Shown: positions 14,195 to 19,606 of the stretch, one piece after another
Layout of the letters: each line of letters begins with the position of its first letter
How positions within the stretch are numbered: position 1 is the stretch's first letter
Source: Microcaldota archaeon
GTDB lineage: Archaea > Micrarchaeota > Micrarchaeia > Norongarragalinales > Norongarragalinaceae
Direction: 5' to 3'
DNA: 21,331 nucleotides
NCBI GenBank assembly: GCA_018304285.1
Contig: JAGVWL010000019.1
Span: 1 to 21,331, forward strand
Position numbers and translations under genes: made by a program
Notes under the pieces: generated by a model
Databases searched by the model: none
Told to the model about the DNA's origin: nothing
Seen by the model: the letters and a program-made list of their open reading frames with translations, nothing else

Positions 14195-14986
14195 TCAACA
14201 ACCTCCAACCATGTCCGGGGCGTTTGCGATCGCTCCGGCCGAACTTGCAGAACTTGCTCCGGAAGAAGCGCTTGAAGCCTGCGAGGGCTTGAAGCCGCGG
14301 AATTCGTTGGAAGCCAAGTCGGTCGGGTTTATGTTTGAATCCATCCCTGAAGAAGAGAAGGAAACCGCTTTCGAAATGTGCTGCTTGGGAAAGAACAGTA
14401 TCTTCCACTTGGCCATTTCCTCGAGGATTTTCGCGTCGCTCATGTCCGGATGCTTCGAAAGCAAGTACATGGCAAGCCCGCGCATTGCAGCGGAATGCTG
14501 GCAGCCGCAAGCCGGCTGGCCGTTCGAAAATACGAGTTCCGTAGCACCGCAGCAGTACTCGCAAGCAATCATCTTGCCCATTGCAACGTAACGCTTTTGT
14601 GCGTCAGCATCCAGCATGGAGAATTTCAGCGTGCCGGTGGGATACAAGTCGCCGTCAAGCTTGCCCAAAACGGTTAGGCTTTCCACAGGCTTGTCGTAAC
14701 TCACGCCCAACTCCGAGCCGTAAACGTCCGGCACGCCCGTGGGAATCACCCGGTCAACAATCGCCTGTAGGTTTACGGCCGAACCCGCGCTGGAAGAAGG
14801 TTGCTGCGCAGCGCTTCCCCCCGCGCTCAAGGCAGGGGCCGAATAAAGCATAATCTGGTTTGAAAGCGTGGAAATCTGGTATTGGTTGAAAGCCATCACC
14901 ACCACCAACAGCGCCAACGCCGCATACACCGGCAAAGAAAAATCGTTCGCCTTTTTTTCGTGTTCATGTTCGTTCAAAACAACCAC
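14195..14986 (-). CDS. Membrane-anchored Cys-rich protein with NAPDMVGGC tail
   Basis: A 263-aa protein, first gene of the leftward metal operon. Layout: His/Glu-rich start (NEHEHEKK), one membrane anchor (about 19-35), Ser/Ala-rich spacer, then a folded part (85-200) with the metal-like motif ACEYCCG (C142, C145, C146) and ACGCQHS (C160, C162, H164), ending KILEEMAKWKILFFPKQ, then a second low-complexity linker and NAPDMVGGC. The Cys/His set resembles PCYCGC-like metal-binding domains of bacterial lipoproteins, but I cannot assign a family. Start is a GTG; an operator lies 10 nt upstream. Likely a surface Cu(I)-binding protein served by the thioredoxin-like protein and CcdA (inference). Confidence 0.82.
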   Translation of the reverse strand: MVVLNEHEHEKKANDFSLPVYAALALLVVVMAFNQYQISTLSNQIMLYSAPALSAGGSAAQQPSSSAGSAVNLQAIVDRVIPTGVPDVYGSELGVSYDKPVESLTVLGKLDGDLYPTGTLKFSMLDADAQKRYVAMGKMIACEYCCGATELVFSNGQPACGCQHSAAMRGLAMYLLSKHPDMSDAKILEEMAKWKILFFPKQHISKAVSFSSSGMDSNINPTDLASNEFRGFKPSQASSASSGASSASSAGAIANAPDMVGGC

Positions 14987-14996
14987 CGTCCATAGC

Positions 14997-15013
14997 TTTA
15001 CAATCTTTGTAAA
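14997..15013. promoter_or_regulatory. Operator A, leftward operon
   Basis: TTTACAATCTTTGTAAA, an inverted repeat TTTACAA-N3-TTGTAAA that matches operator C at 15 of 17 positions. It lies between the predicted leftward transcript start (about 15019) and the start codon at 14986, where a bound repressor would block transcription. TACA...TGTA half sites are those read by BlaI/MecI/CopY proteins, here with a 5-nt centre. Confidence 0.75.
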
Positions 15014-15017
15014 TCTT

Positions 15018-15032
15018 CACGAATGATTCGTG
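15018..15032. repeat. Second, unrelated perfect palindrome
   Basis: CACGAATGATTCGTG, a perfect 7-1-7 inverted repeat at the predicted leftward transcript start. It differs in sequence from the TTTACAA operators, so it may bind another regulator or form a small hairpin at the 5' end of the mRNA. Confidence 0.5.
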
Positions 15033-15041
15033 CCGCAGGTG

Positions 15042-15049
15042 TTTAATAA
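15042..15049 (-). promoter_or_regulatory. TATA box of the leftward metal operon
   Basis: TTATTAAA on the leftward strand, within TTTATTAAAC, about 56 nt before the GTG start. It is separated from the rightward TATA box only by operator B. Confidence 0.6.
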
Positions 15050-15052
15050 ACC

Positions 15053-15069
15053 TTTGCATTTATTGTAAA
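15053..15069. promoter_or_regulatory. Operator B, between two divergent TATA boxes
   Basis: TTTGCATTTATTGTAAA, matching operator C at 15 of 17 positions. It fills the gap between the leftward TATA box (3 bp away) and the rightward one (2 bp away), covering the BRE side of both, so one bound dimer could silence the repressor gene and the leftward operon together. Confidence 0.75.
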
Positions 15070-15071
15070 GC

Positions 15072-15079
15072 TTTAAATA
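15072..15079 (+). promoter_or_regulatory. TATA box of the repressor gene
   Basis: TTTAAATA, 30 nt before the ATG at 15102. An in-frame ATG at 15087 lies too close to be transcribed from this promoter, so the promoter decides the start and predicts a leaderless mRNA. Confidence 0.7.
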
Positions 15080-15101
15080 AGCGCGGATGCACTTTTACTC
15101 T

Positions 15102-15479
15102 ATGGTCGACGTGAAGGGCCTCCGCTTTGAAAAGCTGGGGTCGAAGACGAAGGGATTGAACGCTTTGCTCAGCCCGCTCGAGAGCGAGGTTTTGGAAGTG
15201 CTGTGCAAATGCCATGAAGCGACTGTGCGCGAAGTGCACAAAAAGCTGAAAAGCAAAAGCGCTTTGACGAGCGTTGCGGTAATACTGGACAGGCTGCACG
15301 ACAAGAAGCTGGTTACACGCAAAGCCCTTTTAGGCAGGGGCGGGCAGCATTACGTTTACAGCGCGAAAGCCTCGAAGAAAGACCTGGAATACTCGGTTTT
15401 GGAAAACGCGGTCAACAAGCTTATCGAGGGCTTCGGAAGCACGGCTGTAAGCTATTTTAACGAGCGCTTCAAGAAGTAA
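15102..15479 (+). CDS. BlaI/MecI/CopY-family repressor
   Basis: A 125-aa winged-helix repressor. LSPLESEVLEVL (24-35), TVREVHKKL and SVAVILDRLHDKKLVTRK are the recognisable BlaI-family helices and wing; the C-terminal helical part (95-125) should be the dimer region. The family controls beta-lactamase (BlaI, MecI) or copper genes (CopY). Here the copper genes around it favour a CopY-like role, but the C-terminal CxC pairs of CopY are missing. Instead helix 1 carries C35-K-C37-H38 where relatives normally have a Trp and a Gly-like turn, a possible Cu(I) site. It is followed 10 nt later by a BlaR1-like protease, so release by cleavage is the other option. Start chosen from the TATA position; the ATG at 15087 would add five residues. 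Confidence 0.9.
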   Translation: MVDVKGLRFEKLGSKTKGLNALLSPLESEVLEVLCKCHEATVREVHKKLKSKSALTSVAVILDRLHDKKLVTRKALLGRGGQHYVYSAKASKKDLEYSVLENAVNKLIEGFGSTAVSYFNERFKK

Positions 15480-15489
15480 TTGTGGTTGA

Positions 15490-16245
15490 ATGTTTGAAGA
15501 TCTCATGCTCGGGCACCTGGTTGACGTCGTAGCCGGTTTTTTCGCCAGTCCGCTTAACGTAACACTTTCGCTCGCCTCGCTGGCCATTGCATTGCTCTTG
15601 TTTTTCAAGCTCAACGACAAAGCAATGCCGCAAAAACAACGCATTTCGCTAGTGTATCTGCATTTGGCGTTCTTGTTCGCGCCGCTCGTTTTTCTCGCGC
15701 TGTCCATTTCCTGCCAAGTCGCTTCGATAGCATGCGCAGTCACGATAACTCAAATGCTGCTCTACTCACTGCCGCTGATTATCATCGGCACGATAGTAGC
15801 CGGCTTCATCCTCCTGCCGCGTTATTACAAAAGCTCGAGCTTGAAAGCCCCAGAGTCTTTGAGCAAGTTCGTCAAAAAGGAATCGAAGAGGCTTAAGCTC
15901 AAGAAAGCGCCGGAGGTTTTCTCCGCGGATTCGGGCAAGCCATCTGCATTCACGCTGGGCTTCTTCAACCCACGCATTTTCGTAAGCGTGGGAATGCAGG
16001 AAGTCTTGAGCAAAAAGGAAATCGAGGCGGTGCTCTTGCACGAATTGTCACACGTGAAAAACGCTTCGTCATGGTTCAAGTTCTCTTCCACCCTGCTCAA
16101 AGCGTTTTCGCCCTTCGCTGCATTGCGCGGTTTCGGATTCAGCGTCGACGCCGAGGAACACAAGGCAGACTCTTACGCCGCGCGCAGGCAAGGCACCCGC
16201 AGGCACCTAAACTCGGCGAAGAAAAAAGCTGCTATAAGCTGCTGA
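15490..16245 (+). CDS. BlaR1/M56-like membrane zinc metalloprotease
   Basis: A 251-aa protein with three to four N-terminal membrane helices (about 21-40, 53-75, 85-110) and a cytoplasmic gluzincin protease domain: HELSH (184-188, zinc ligands H184 and H188, catalytic E185) and the downstream EEHKAD (222-227) supplying the third ligand. This is the core of BlaR1/MecR1 and M48 proteases. The extracytoplasmic sensor domain that BlaR1 carries at its C-terminus is missing; the protein ends 25 residues after the third-ligand motif. Placed directly after a BlaI-family gene with a 10-nt gap, it probably cleaves or controls that repressor. HtpX-like quality-control protease is the alternative. The ending is short but has no visible frameshift. 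Confidence 0.85.
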   Translation: MFEDLMLGHLVDVVAGFFASPLNVTLSLASLAIALLLFFKLNDKAMPQKQRISLVYLHLAFLFAPLVFLALSISCQVASIACAVTITQMLLYSLPLIIIGTIVAGFILLPRYYKSSSLKAPESLSKFVKKESKRLKLKKAPEVFSADSGKPSAFTLGFFNPRIFVSVGMQEVLSKKEIEAVLLHELSHVKNASSWFKFSSTLLKAFSPFAALRGFGFSVDAEEHKADSYAARRQGTRRHLNSAKKKAAISC

Positions 16246-16266
16246 CCGCAAATTGCAAAACAAAAC

Positions 16267-16274
16267 TATTTAAA
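16267..16274 (+). promoter_or_regulatory. TATA box of the CCAHH operon
   Basis: TATTTAAA, predicting a transcript start at about 16294-16299, inside operator C. Confidence 0.6.
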
Positions 16275-16292
16275 CAGCAGGCGCCAGTTACT

Positions 16293-16309
16293 TTTACAAT
16301 TATTGTAAA
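16293..16309. promoter_or_regulatory. Operator C, perfect palindrome
   Basis: TTTACAATTATTGTAAA, an exact 8-1-8 inverted repeat and the best copy of the motif. It covers the predicted transcript start of the CCAHH operon, 9 nt before its TTG start codon, with AAAGGT at its right edge as a possible ribosome site. Confidence 0.8.
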
Positions 16310-16318
16310 GGTAATCGC

Positions 16319-16888
16319 TTGGCTTCGCTTGCATTCTTTTGGAAACGCCCGCTTTTGGCGGCATTTGCGGGAGGCGCATTCCTGCTCGCAGTATTCTTCG
16401 GCCTGATGCTCGCCACTAACCCGTGGAGCATCGCAGTCGCGGAATTCTTGCGCTTGTGGCCGTGGATTGCCGCGCTCGTGGCAGGATTTTCAATCCAGGC
16501 GTACCTCTACGCCACGCTCAAAAAATCGGTTGCGGAAAAGGCGGCGTTGGCAAAGGCAAAGGGCGGGGTTGCGGCTGCAGGGGGAATGTCCACCACCGCA
16601 ATGGTCGCGTGCTGCGCCCACCACTTCACAGACGTGCTGCCGTTCCTGGGGCTCGCCGCATTCGCAACAGTCCTCGCGCAATACCAAGAGCTTTTCCTGC
16701 TCGTCGGCGTGCTGTCGAACGCAGTCGGCATAATCATGATGCTCGGCGTTTTCAAGAAAATGCGCTTGGACAAGAAATGCTTTTTGCTGAAAAGGCTTTC
16801 GCAAAAACAATTGGATTTCGCGTTCAAGGCAAGCGCCGTCGCAAGCGTTGCGATAACCGCCGCTTACGCGGCAACGTTCCTGCAGTAA
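16319..16888 (+). CDS. CCAHH-motif membrane protein, putative metal transporter
   Basis: A 189-aa protein with about five to six membrane helices. After two helices and an Ala/Lys-rich loop comes GGMSTTAMVACCAHHFTDVLPFLG, with C98, C99, H101 and H102 in or at the edge of a helix, ahead of ...LSNAVGIIMMLG. Paired Cys and His in a membrane helix, a nearby Met, and first position in an operon under the copper-type operator suggest a Cu(I) or related soft-metal transporter or membrane acceptor. I know no named family for it. The start is a TTG; no in-frame ATG fits better. The operon continues with three small genes. Confidence 0.82.
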   Translation: MASLAFFWKRPLLAAFAGGAFLLAVFFGLMLATNPWSIAVAEFLRLWPWIAALVAGFSIQAYLYATLKKSVAEKAALAKAKGGVAAAGGMSTTAMVACCAHHFTDVLPFLGLAAFATVLAQYQELFLLVGVLSNAVGIIMMLGVFKKMRLDKKCFLLKRLSQKQLDFAFKASAVASVAITAAYAATFLQ

Positions 16889-16915
16889 AAAAACAAAAAA
16901 AAGGAGATGGTCGGA

Positions 16916-17236
16916 ATGGAAATAAAAAATGAGCACTTGATTTACGCGATTATTTTCGGCGCGGTGCTGGTGTTGTCGTGGAGCGTTTTTTCCACGTTTT
17001 CAAAACCCCAGCTGGACCGGGACTCGCGCGGGCTGCTTTTGGAAACGGCCTCCAACGAGCAGTATTTCGCGGCGCAGGCGCAATCCGCCGGCAGCGAGTG
17101 CGGCGACTTGAAGGACGAGGCGAACGTGCAGCACCTTTCGCACCACCCCGGACAGTACGCCGATTGCCTTAAGCAAGTCGAACCCGCATTCCTGCAAAAG
17201 GCGACGGGAAAAACCCTGAAGGAAATACTCGGATAA
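16916..17236 (+). CDS. Anchored small protein with HLSHHPGQYADC motif
   Basis: A 106-aa protein with one N-terminal membrane helix (about 8-27) and a small external domain. In it C62 and C84 flank a His cluster, H73, H76, H77 (VQHLSHHPGQYADC), a likely metal or disulfide site. The ATG at 16916 is 9 nt from AAGGAG; an ATG at 16907 overlaps that site and is less likely. It sits 27 nt behind the CCAHH protein. No family name can be given; the His/Cys set suggests it receives or delivers metal on the outer face. Confidence 0.75.
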   Translation: MEIKNEHLIYAIIFGAVLVLSWSVFSTFSKPQLDRDSRGLLLETASNEQYFAAQAQSAGSECGDLKDEANVQHLSHHPGQYADCLKQVEPAFLQKATGKTLKEILG

Positions 17237-17255
17237 AAAACAGGGGGCAAAGAAC

Positions 17256-17474
17256 ATGGGAACCTTCGGAGAATATTGGGAAAAGCTAAAGGAAAACCAC
17301 TTTGCCATGATGGCATTATGCTGCATCTTGCCCGTCATCATAATCGTGGTCCTTCAGCTCGCCGGGTTCGGAGGCGCATGGGTTTACGCGCTCGCGATTG
17401 CCGCATGCATAGGGGGGCACTTATTCATGATGCATTCCGCTTCAAAAAAAGGAGGGGACAAAATATGCCACTAG
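17256..17474 (+). CDS. Two-helix Cys/Met/His small membrane protein
   Basis: A 72-aa protein with two membrane helices (about 17-36 and 40-58). Potential soft-metal ligands lie in both: MMALCC (18-23) in the first and ACIGGHLFMMH at the end of the second; the C-terminus is KICH. It is similar in design to the small DUF2933-like proteins found in heavy-metal loci, but identity is not certain. GGGGGCAAAG precedes the ATG. The stop region overlaps the start of the next, 38-aa gene. Confidence 0.7.
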   Translation: MGTFGEYWEKLKENHFAMMALCCILPVIIIVVLQLAGFGGAWVYALAIAACIGGHLFMMHSASKKGGDKICH

Positions 17475-17581
17475 ACTGGAGAAATCTTGCTGAAAATGCG
17501 TTCTGGATTACGGTTCTCGGCGCTGCGGCTTTCGCAATGCAGAAAGTAATGCATCCCGGATGGACCTTATTCGGATGGTGA
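17465..17581 (+). CDS. 38-aa membrane mini-protein
   Basis: MPLDWRNLAENAFW followed by one short hydrophobic helix (about 14-24) and KVMHPGWTLFGW. GGAGG lies 10 nt upstream of the ATG, which overlaps the previous gene by 10 nt. It has Met and His in KVMHPGW and Trp-rich ends typical of membrane-surface peptides. Last gene of the operon, followed at once by a hairpin. Unknown function; too short for homology by eye. Confidence 0.6.
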   Translation: MPLDWRNLAENAFWITVLGAAAFAMQKVMHPGWTLFGW

Positions 17582-17609
17582 ACGGCATAGGGCGAAGCCT
17601 TGATGCCGT
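17582..17609 (+). terminator. Strong hairpin right after the CCAHH operon
   Basis: ACGGCAT (17582-17588) pairs with ATGCCGT (17603-17609), and AGGGC (17589-17593) with GCCTT (17597-17601) around a GAA loop, with one bulged G: twelve base pairs starting at the first base after the stop codon. There is no U-tract, so it may protect the mRNA 3' end or separate this operon from the next rather than act as a classic terminator. Confidence 0.5.
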
Positions 17610-17646
17610 GTGGGAAAAACGCTTGGCGGAATGGACGGTTAAAAGC

Positions 17647-17663
17647 GTTACAGTTGTAGTAAA
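17647..17663. promoter_or_regulatory. Operator D
   Basis: GTTACAGTTGTAGTAAA, matching operator C at 13 of 17 positions; it keeps TTACA and GTAAA. Its 2-bp distance to the TATA box is the same as that of operator B, which supports it despite the weaker match. Confidence 0.6.
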
Positions 17664-17665
17664 AC

Positions 17666-17673
17666 TTTAAATA
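17666..17673 (+). promoter_or_regulatory. TATA box of the copper-export operon
   Basis: TTTAAATA within CTTTAAATA, identical to the repressor gene's TATA box. The predicted start is at about 17692-17698, giving a leader of about 25 nt to the ATG at 17719. Confidence 0.7.
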
Positions 17674-17718
17674 CCGCGGGGCGCTGTTTTACTTAAGATG
17701 AATGCGGAGGGGAAAAAC

Positions 17719-17976
17719 ATGGTTTTGGACGCGAAGAAAACGGGGTTTGCGGTAGGCGGAACTTGGGGCATTTTGTACGTTATTTGCGCGCTCGCATTCA
17801 CTTTAGCGCCAGGCGCCACTCTCGCGTTCGGAAGCTACATTTTCCACGGGCTTGCGCTCAACTCAAAGCCGTTGGACGCGATTGGCTCGGTCATGGGCTT
17901 GGTTTTGAGCGTCATCGCGGGATTCGCCATCGGCGCGCTTTACGCAAAAGTCCACAATTACTTCGACAAAGGCTGA
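17719..17976 (+). CDS. DUF5676 family membrane protein
   Basis: An 85-aa protein with two membrane helices: GGTWGILYVICALAFTLAP and MGLVLSVIAGFAIGALYA, joined by a loop with FHGLAL, and ending KVHNYFDKG. This is the DUF5676 pattern, a small family found in heavy-metal loci; its role is not established. Start: ATG at 17719 has GGAGGGG 6 nt upstream and is preferred over an in-frame ATG at 17698 that would coincide with the transcript start. First gene of the unit that includes the cupredoxin, HMA proteins and CopA. Confidence 0.85.
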   Translation: MVLDAKKTGFAVGGTWGILYVICALAFTLAPGATLAFGSYIFHGLALNSKPLDAIGSVMGLVLSVIAGFAIGALYAKVHNYFDKG

Positions 17977-18027
17977 GCCGAAAATTTTCGCGTGGAACGA
18001 AAGAACTAGCATGATTATGGAATCAGG

Positions 18028-18429
18028 GTGTTTGATCTGCAAAAAGGGGCTTTGGTTTTACTGGGCTTGATTGCTCTCGGAATTCTCGGCGTGGGGCTCT
18101 TGATTTTCTCAACCCCAGCCACGGGCAGGAGCGTGGAAACCGGCCAGCAGCCGGCGGAAAGCGGGAACGCGCAAGTGGTCGAAATAACCGCCACCGCATC
18201 GGGCTACGAGCCAAGCGTGGTTCGCGTCAAGGCAGGAGTGCCCGTGGAATTGAGGGTTACTGCCGACGCGAGCGCGGGCTGCAGCCGCGCGTTCGTAATG
18301 CCAGACTTCGGAATAAAAATGACGGCGAAAAGCGGGGTAGTGCAGAAAGCCACGTTTATCCCCCAGAAGGGCGAGTACGTTTACAGGTGCGCCATGAACA
18401 TGTACAGGGGAAAGCTCATAGCTGAATGA
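18028..18429 (+). CDS. Membrane-anchored cupredoxin-like protein
   Basis: A 133-aa protein with an N-terminal membrane helix (about 8-27) and one cupredoxin-like domain (48-133: YEPSVVRVKAGVPVELRVTAD, FVMPDFGI, FIPQKGEYVYRC). Potential copper ligands: C85 (AGCSRAF) where blue copper proteins usually have His, then C121, M123 and M125 (YRCAMNMYRG). Two Cys plus Met and no His suggests a Cu(I)-handling site rather than electron transfer. Similar domains occur next to copper ATPases. Start is a GTG with no strong ribosome site. The end overlaps the HMA gene by 4 nt. Confidence 0.87.
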   Translation: MFDLQKGALVLLGLIALGILGVGLLIFSTPATGRSVETGQQPAESGNAQVVEITATASGYEPSVVRVKAGVPVELRVTADASAGCSRAFVMPDFGIKMTAKSGVVQKATFIPQKGEYVYRCAMNMYRGKLIAE

Positions 18430-18647
18430 TGTGCTTGCACAAAATGAAAAAAACATTCAAAACAAAGGGAATGCACTGCAAGAGCTGCGAAATGCTCGTG
18501 GGCGACGCCATATCCGAAATAAAAGGGGTTTCGCACGCGAAAGCCGACCATTCAAAAAACGCGGTTGAAGTGGAATTCTCGGCGCCAGCGACTGAAGCGC
18601 AAATCAAGAAAGCGATTGAAAAAGAAGGGTATGCGGTTTTAAGCTGA
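18426..18647 (+). CDS. HMA-domain copper chaperone
   Basis: A 73-aa CopZ-like protein: the metal motif GMHCKSC (15-21) in the first loop, then a beta-alpha-beta-beta-alpha-beta layout (VGDAISEIKGVSHAKADHS, VEVEFSAPATEAQIKKAIEKEGY). It binds Cu(I) through the two Cys and passes it to the ATPase. The ATG overlaps the cupredoxin stop; an inner ATG giving MKKTFKTKGMHC is also possible, and would drop six residues including one Cys and one His. Cytoplasmic, no signal. Confidence 0.92.
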   Translation: MMCLHKMKKTFKTKGMHCKSCEMLVGDAISEIKGVSHAKADHSKNAVEVEFSAPATEAQIKKAIEKEGYAVLS

Positions 18648-18660
18648 CGGTTGAAAAAAA

Positions 18661-19605
18661 ATGAAATTCACTTATTACGTAAAAGGCTTCGAGTGCGAAT
18701 CTTGCGCGCGCGTAATCTCGCGCGTCGTTTCCTCATTTCCCGGCGCCAGCCTGACTGAAGCCAACCAATACACGGGCGCGATTACGATAGAATGCGAGCC
18801 GGAAGACGAAAAGCAAATAATCCAAGCCGTGCGCGAAAAAGGCTATTCCTTGTCGACCCAACCGCTGCAAACAGACTATTCGGCAGAAAAAAGCCCGCTC
18901 GAAAACGGCAAAAACTACGTTTTGGGCCTGTTCGAAGGAAAACACGGCTTTCAAGTCGAACAATCCCTACTGCAAGCCACGCTCTTGTCTTTCCTTCTCA
19001 CCATAGGCGCGGAAGTGCTTGCGTCCATAATCCTGAACATTCCGCTGGAGAATTACAAATGGCTGTTCGCACTTTCCGCGGTTGCGGTCAGCGCCAACGC
19101 ATTCGCAGTATGGCATTCAATAGCATACCGCAAGGAATTCACTTGCATGAACGGGATGATGGTGGGAATGGCATTGGGAATGATGACCGGATTCATGGTG
19201 GGCGCGGTTGTCGCAGCGTCCAACGGCATGTTCGTCGGAAGCGTGGTTGGAATGCTTTTCGGAATGGCCATCGGCGCTTACACGGGGTATTGCTGCGGCA
19301 TAATGGGCGTGCTGGAAGGGCTCATAGCTGGATTAATGTCGGGGATAATGGGCGCCATGACCACGATAATGCTGTTGAACGACCACGTCATCGCATTCCT
19401 CTTCATCCTCTTCGCCGCTTGCACGGTAGTCTTGGCAGGCTTGAGCTACATGATTTGGAAGGAGGCTGGCGGAAGGGAAGGAAAGGCAAAACTCCCTTCG
19501 GGCTTGAACATCGTGGCTGCAAACGTCGCCATAGGGCTGATTCTGGTTTTGATAATGGTTTACGCGCCCAAAGGGCCGTTGGCGTGGGCGGGTTTCGGCG
19601 GTTGA
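18661..19605 (+). CDS. HMA domain fused to a Met/Gly-rich membrane domain
   Basis: A 314-aa protein. Residues 1-66 are an HMA-like domain with FECESC (C12, C15). After a linker come about seven membrane helices (105-305). The middle ones are full of Met and Gly: CMNGMMVGMALGMMTGFMVG, SNGMFVGSVVGMLFGMAIGAYTGYCCGIMG, GLIAGLMSGIMGAMTT, with GxxxG-like spacing and a CC pair. Many in-membrane Met and Cys ligands suggest a Cu(I) path. I know no named transporter family for this fusion; it is neither a P-type ATPase nor a CtrA/Ctr1-type protein by its layout. It lies between the HMA chaperone and CopA, 1 nt before the latter. Confidence 0.82.
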   Translation: MKFTYYVKGFECESCARVISRVVSSFPGASLTEANQYTGAITIECEPEDEKQIIQAVREKGYSLSTQPLQTDYSAEKSPLENGKNYVLGLFEGKHGFQVEQSLLQATLLSFLLTIGAEVLASIILNIPLENYKWLFALSAVAVSANAFAVWHSIAYRKEFTCMNGMMVGMALGMMTGFMVGAVVAASNGMFVGSVVGMLFGMAIGAYTGYCCGIMGVLEGLIAGLMSGIMGAMTTIMLLNDHVIAFLFILFAACTVVLAGLSYMIWKEAGGREGKAKLPSGLNIVAANVAIGLILVLIMVYAPKGPLAWAGFGG

Positions 19606-19606
19606 A

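Noticed and set aside
15490..16245. Frameshifted or broken BlaR1
   Set aside because: No continuation of a sensor domain is seen in any frame before the next promoter at 16267, so the short form appears natural.
17276..17464. Upstream extension of the 38-aa membrane mini-protein to 101 aa
   Set aside because: The added Arg/His-rich part is an out-of-frame reading of the 72-aa gene; GGAGG marks the ATG at 17465.
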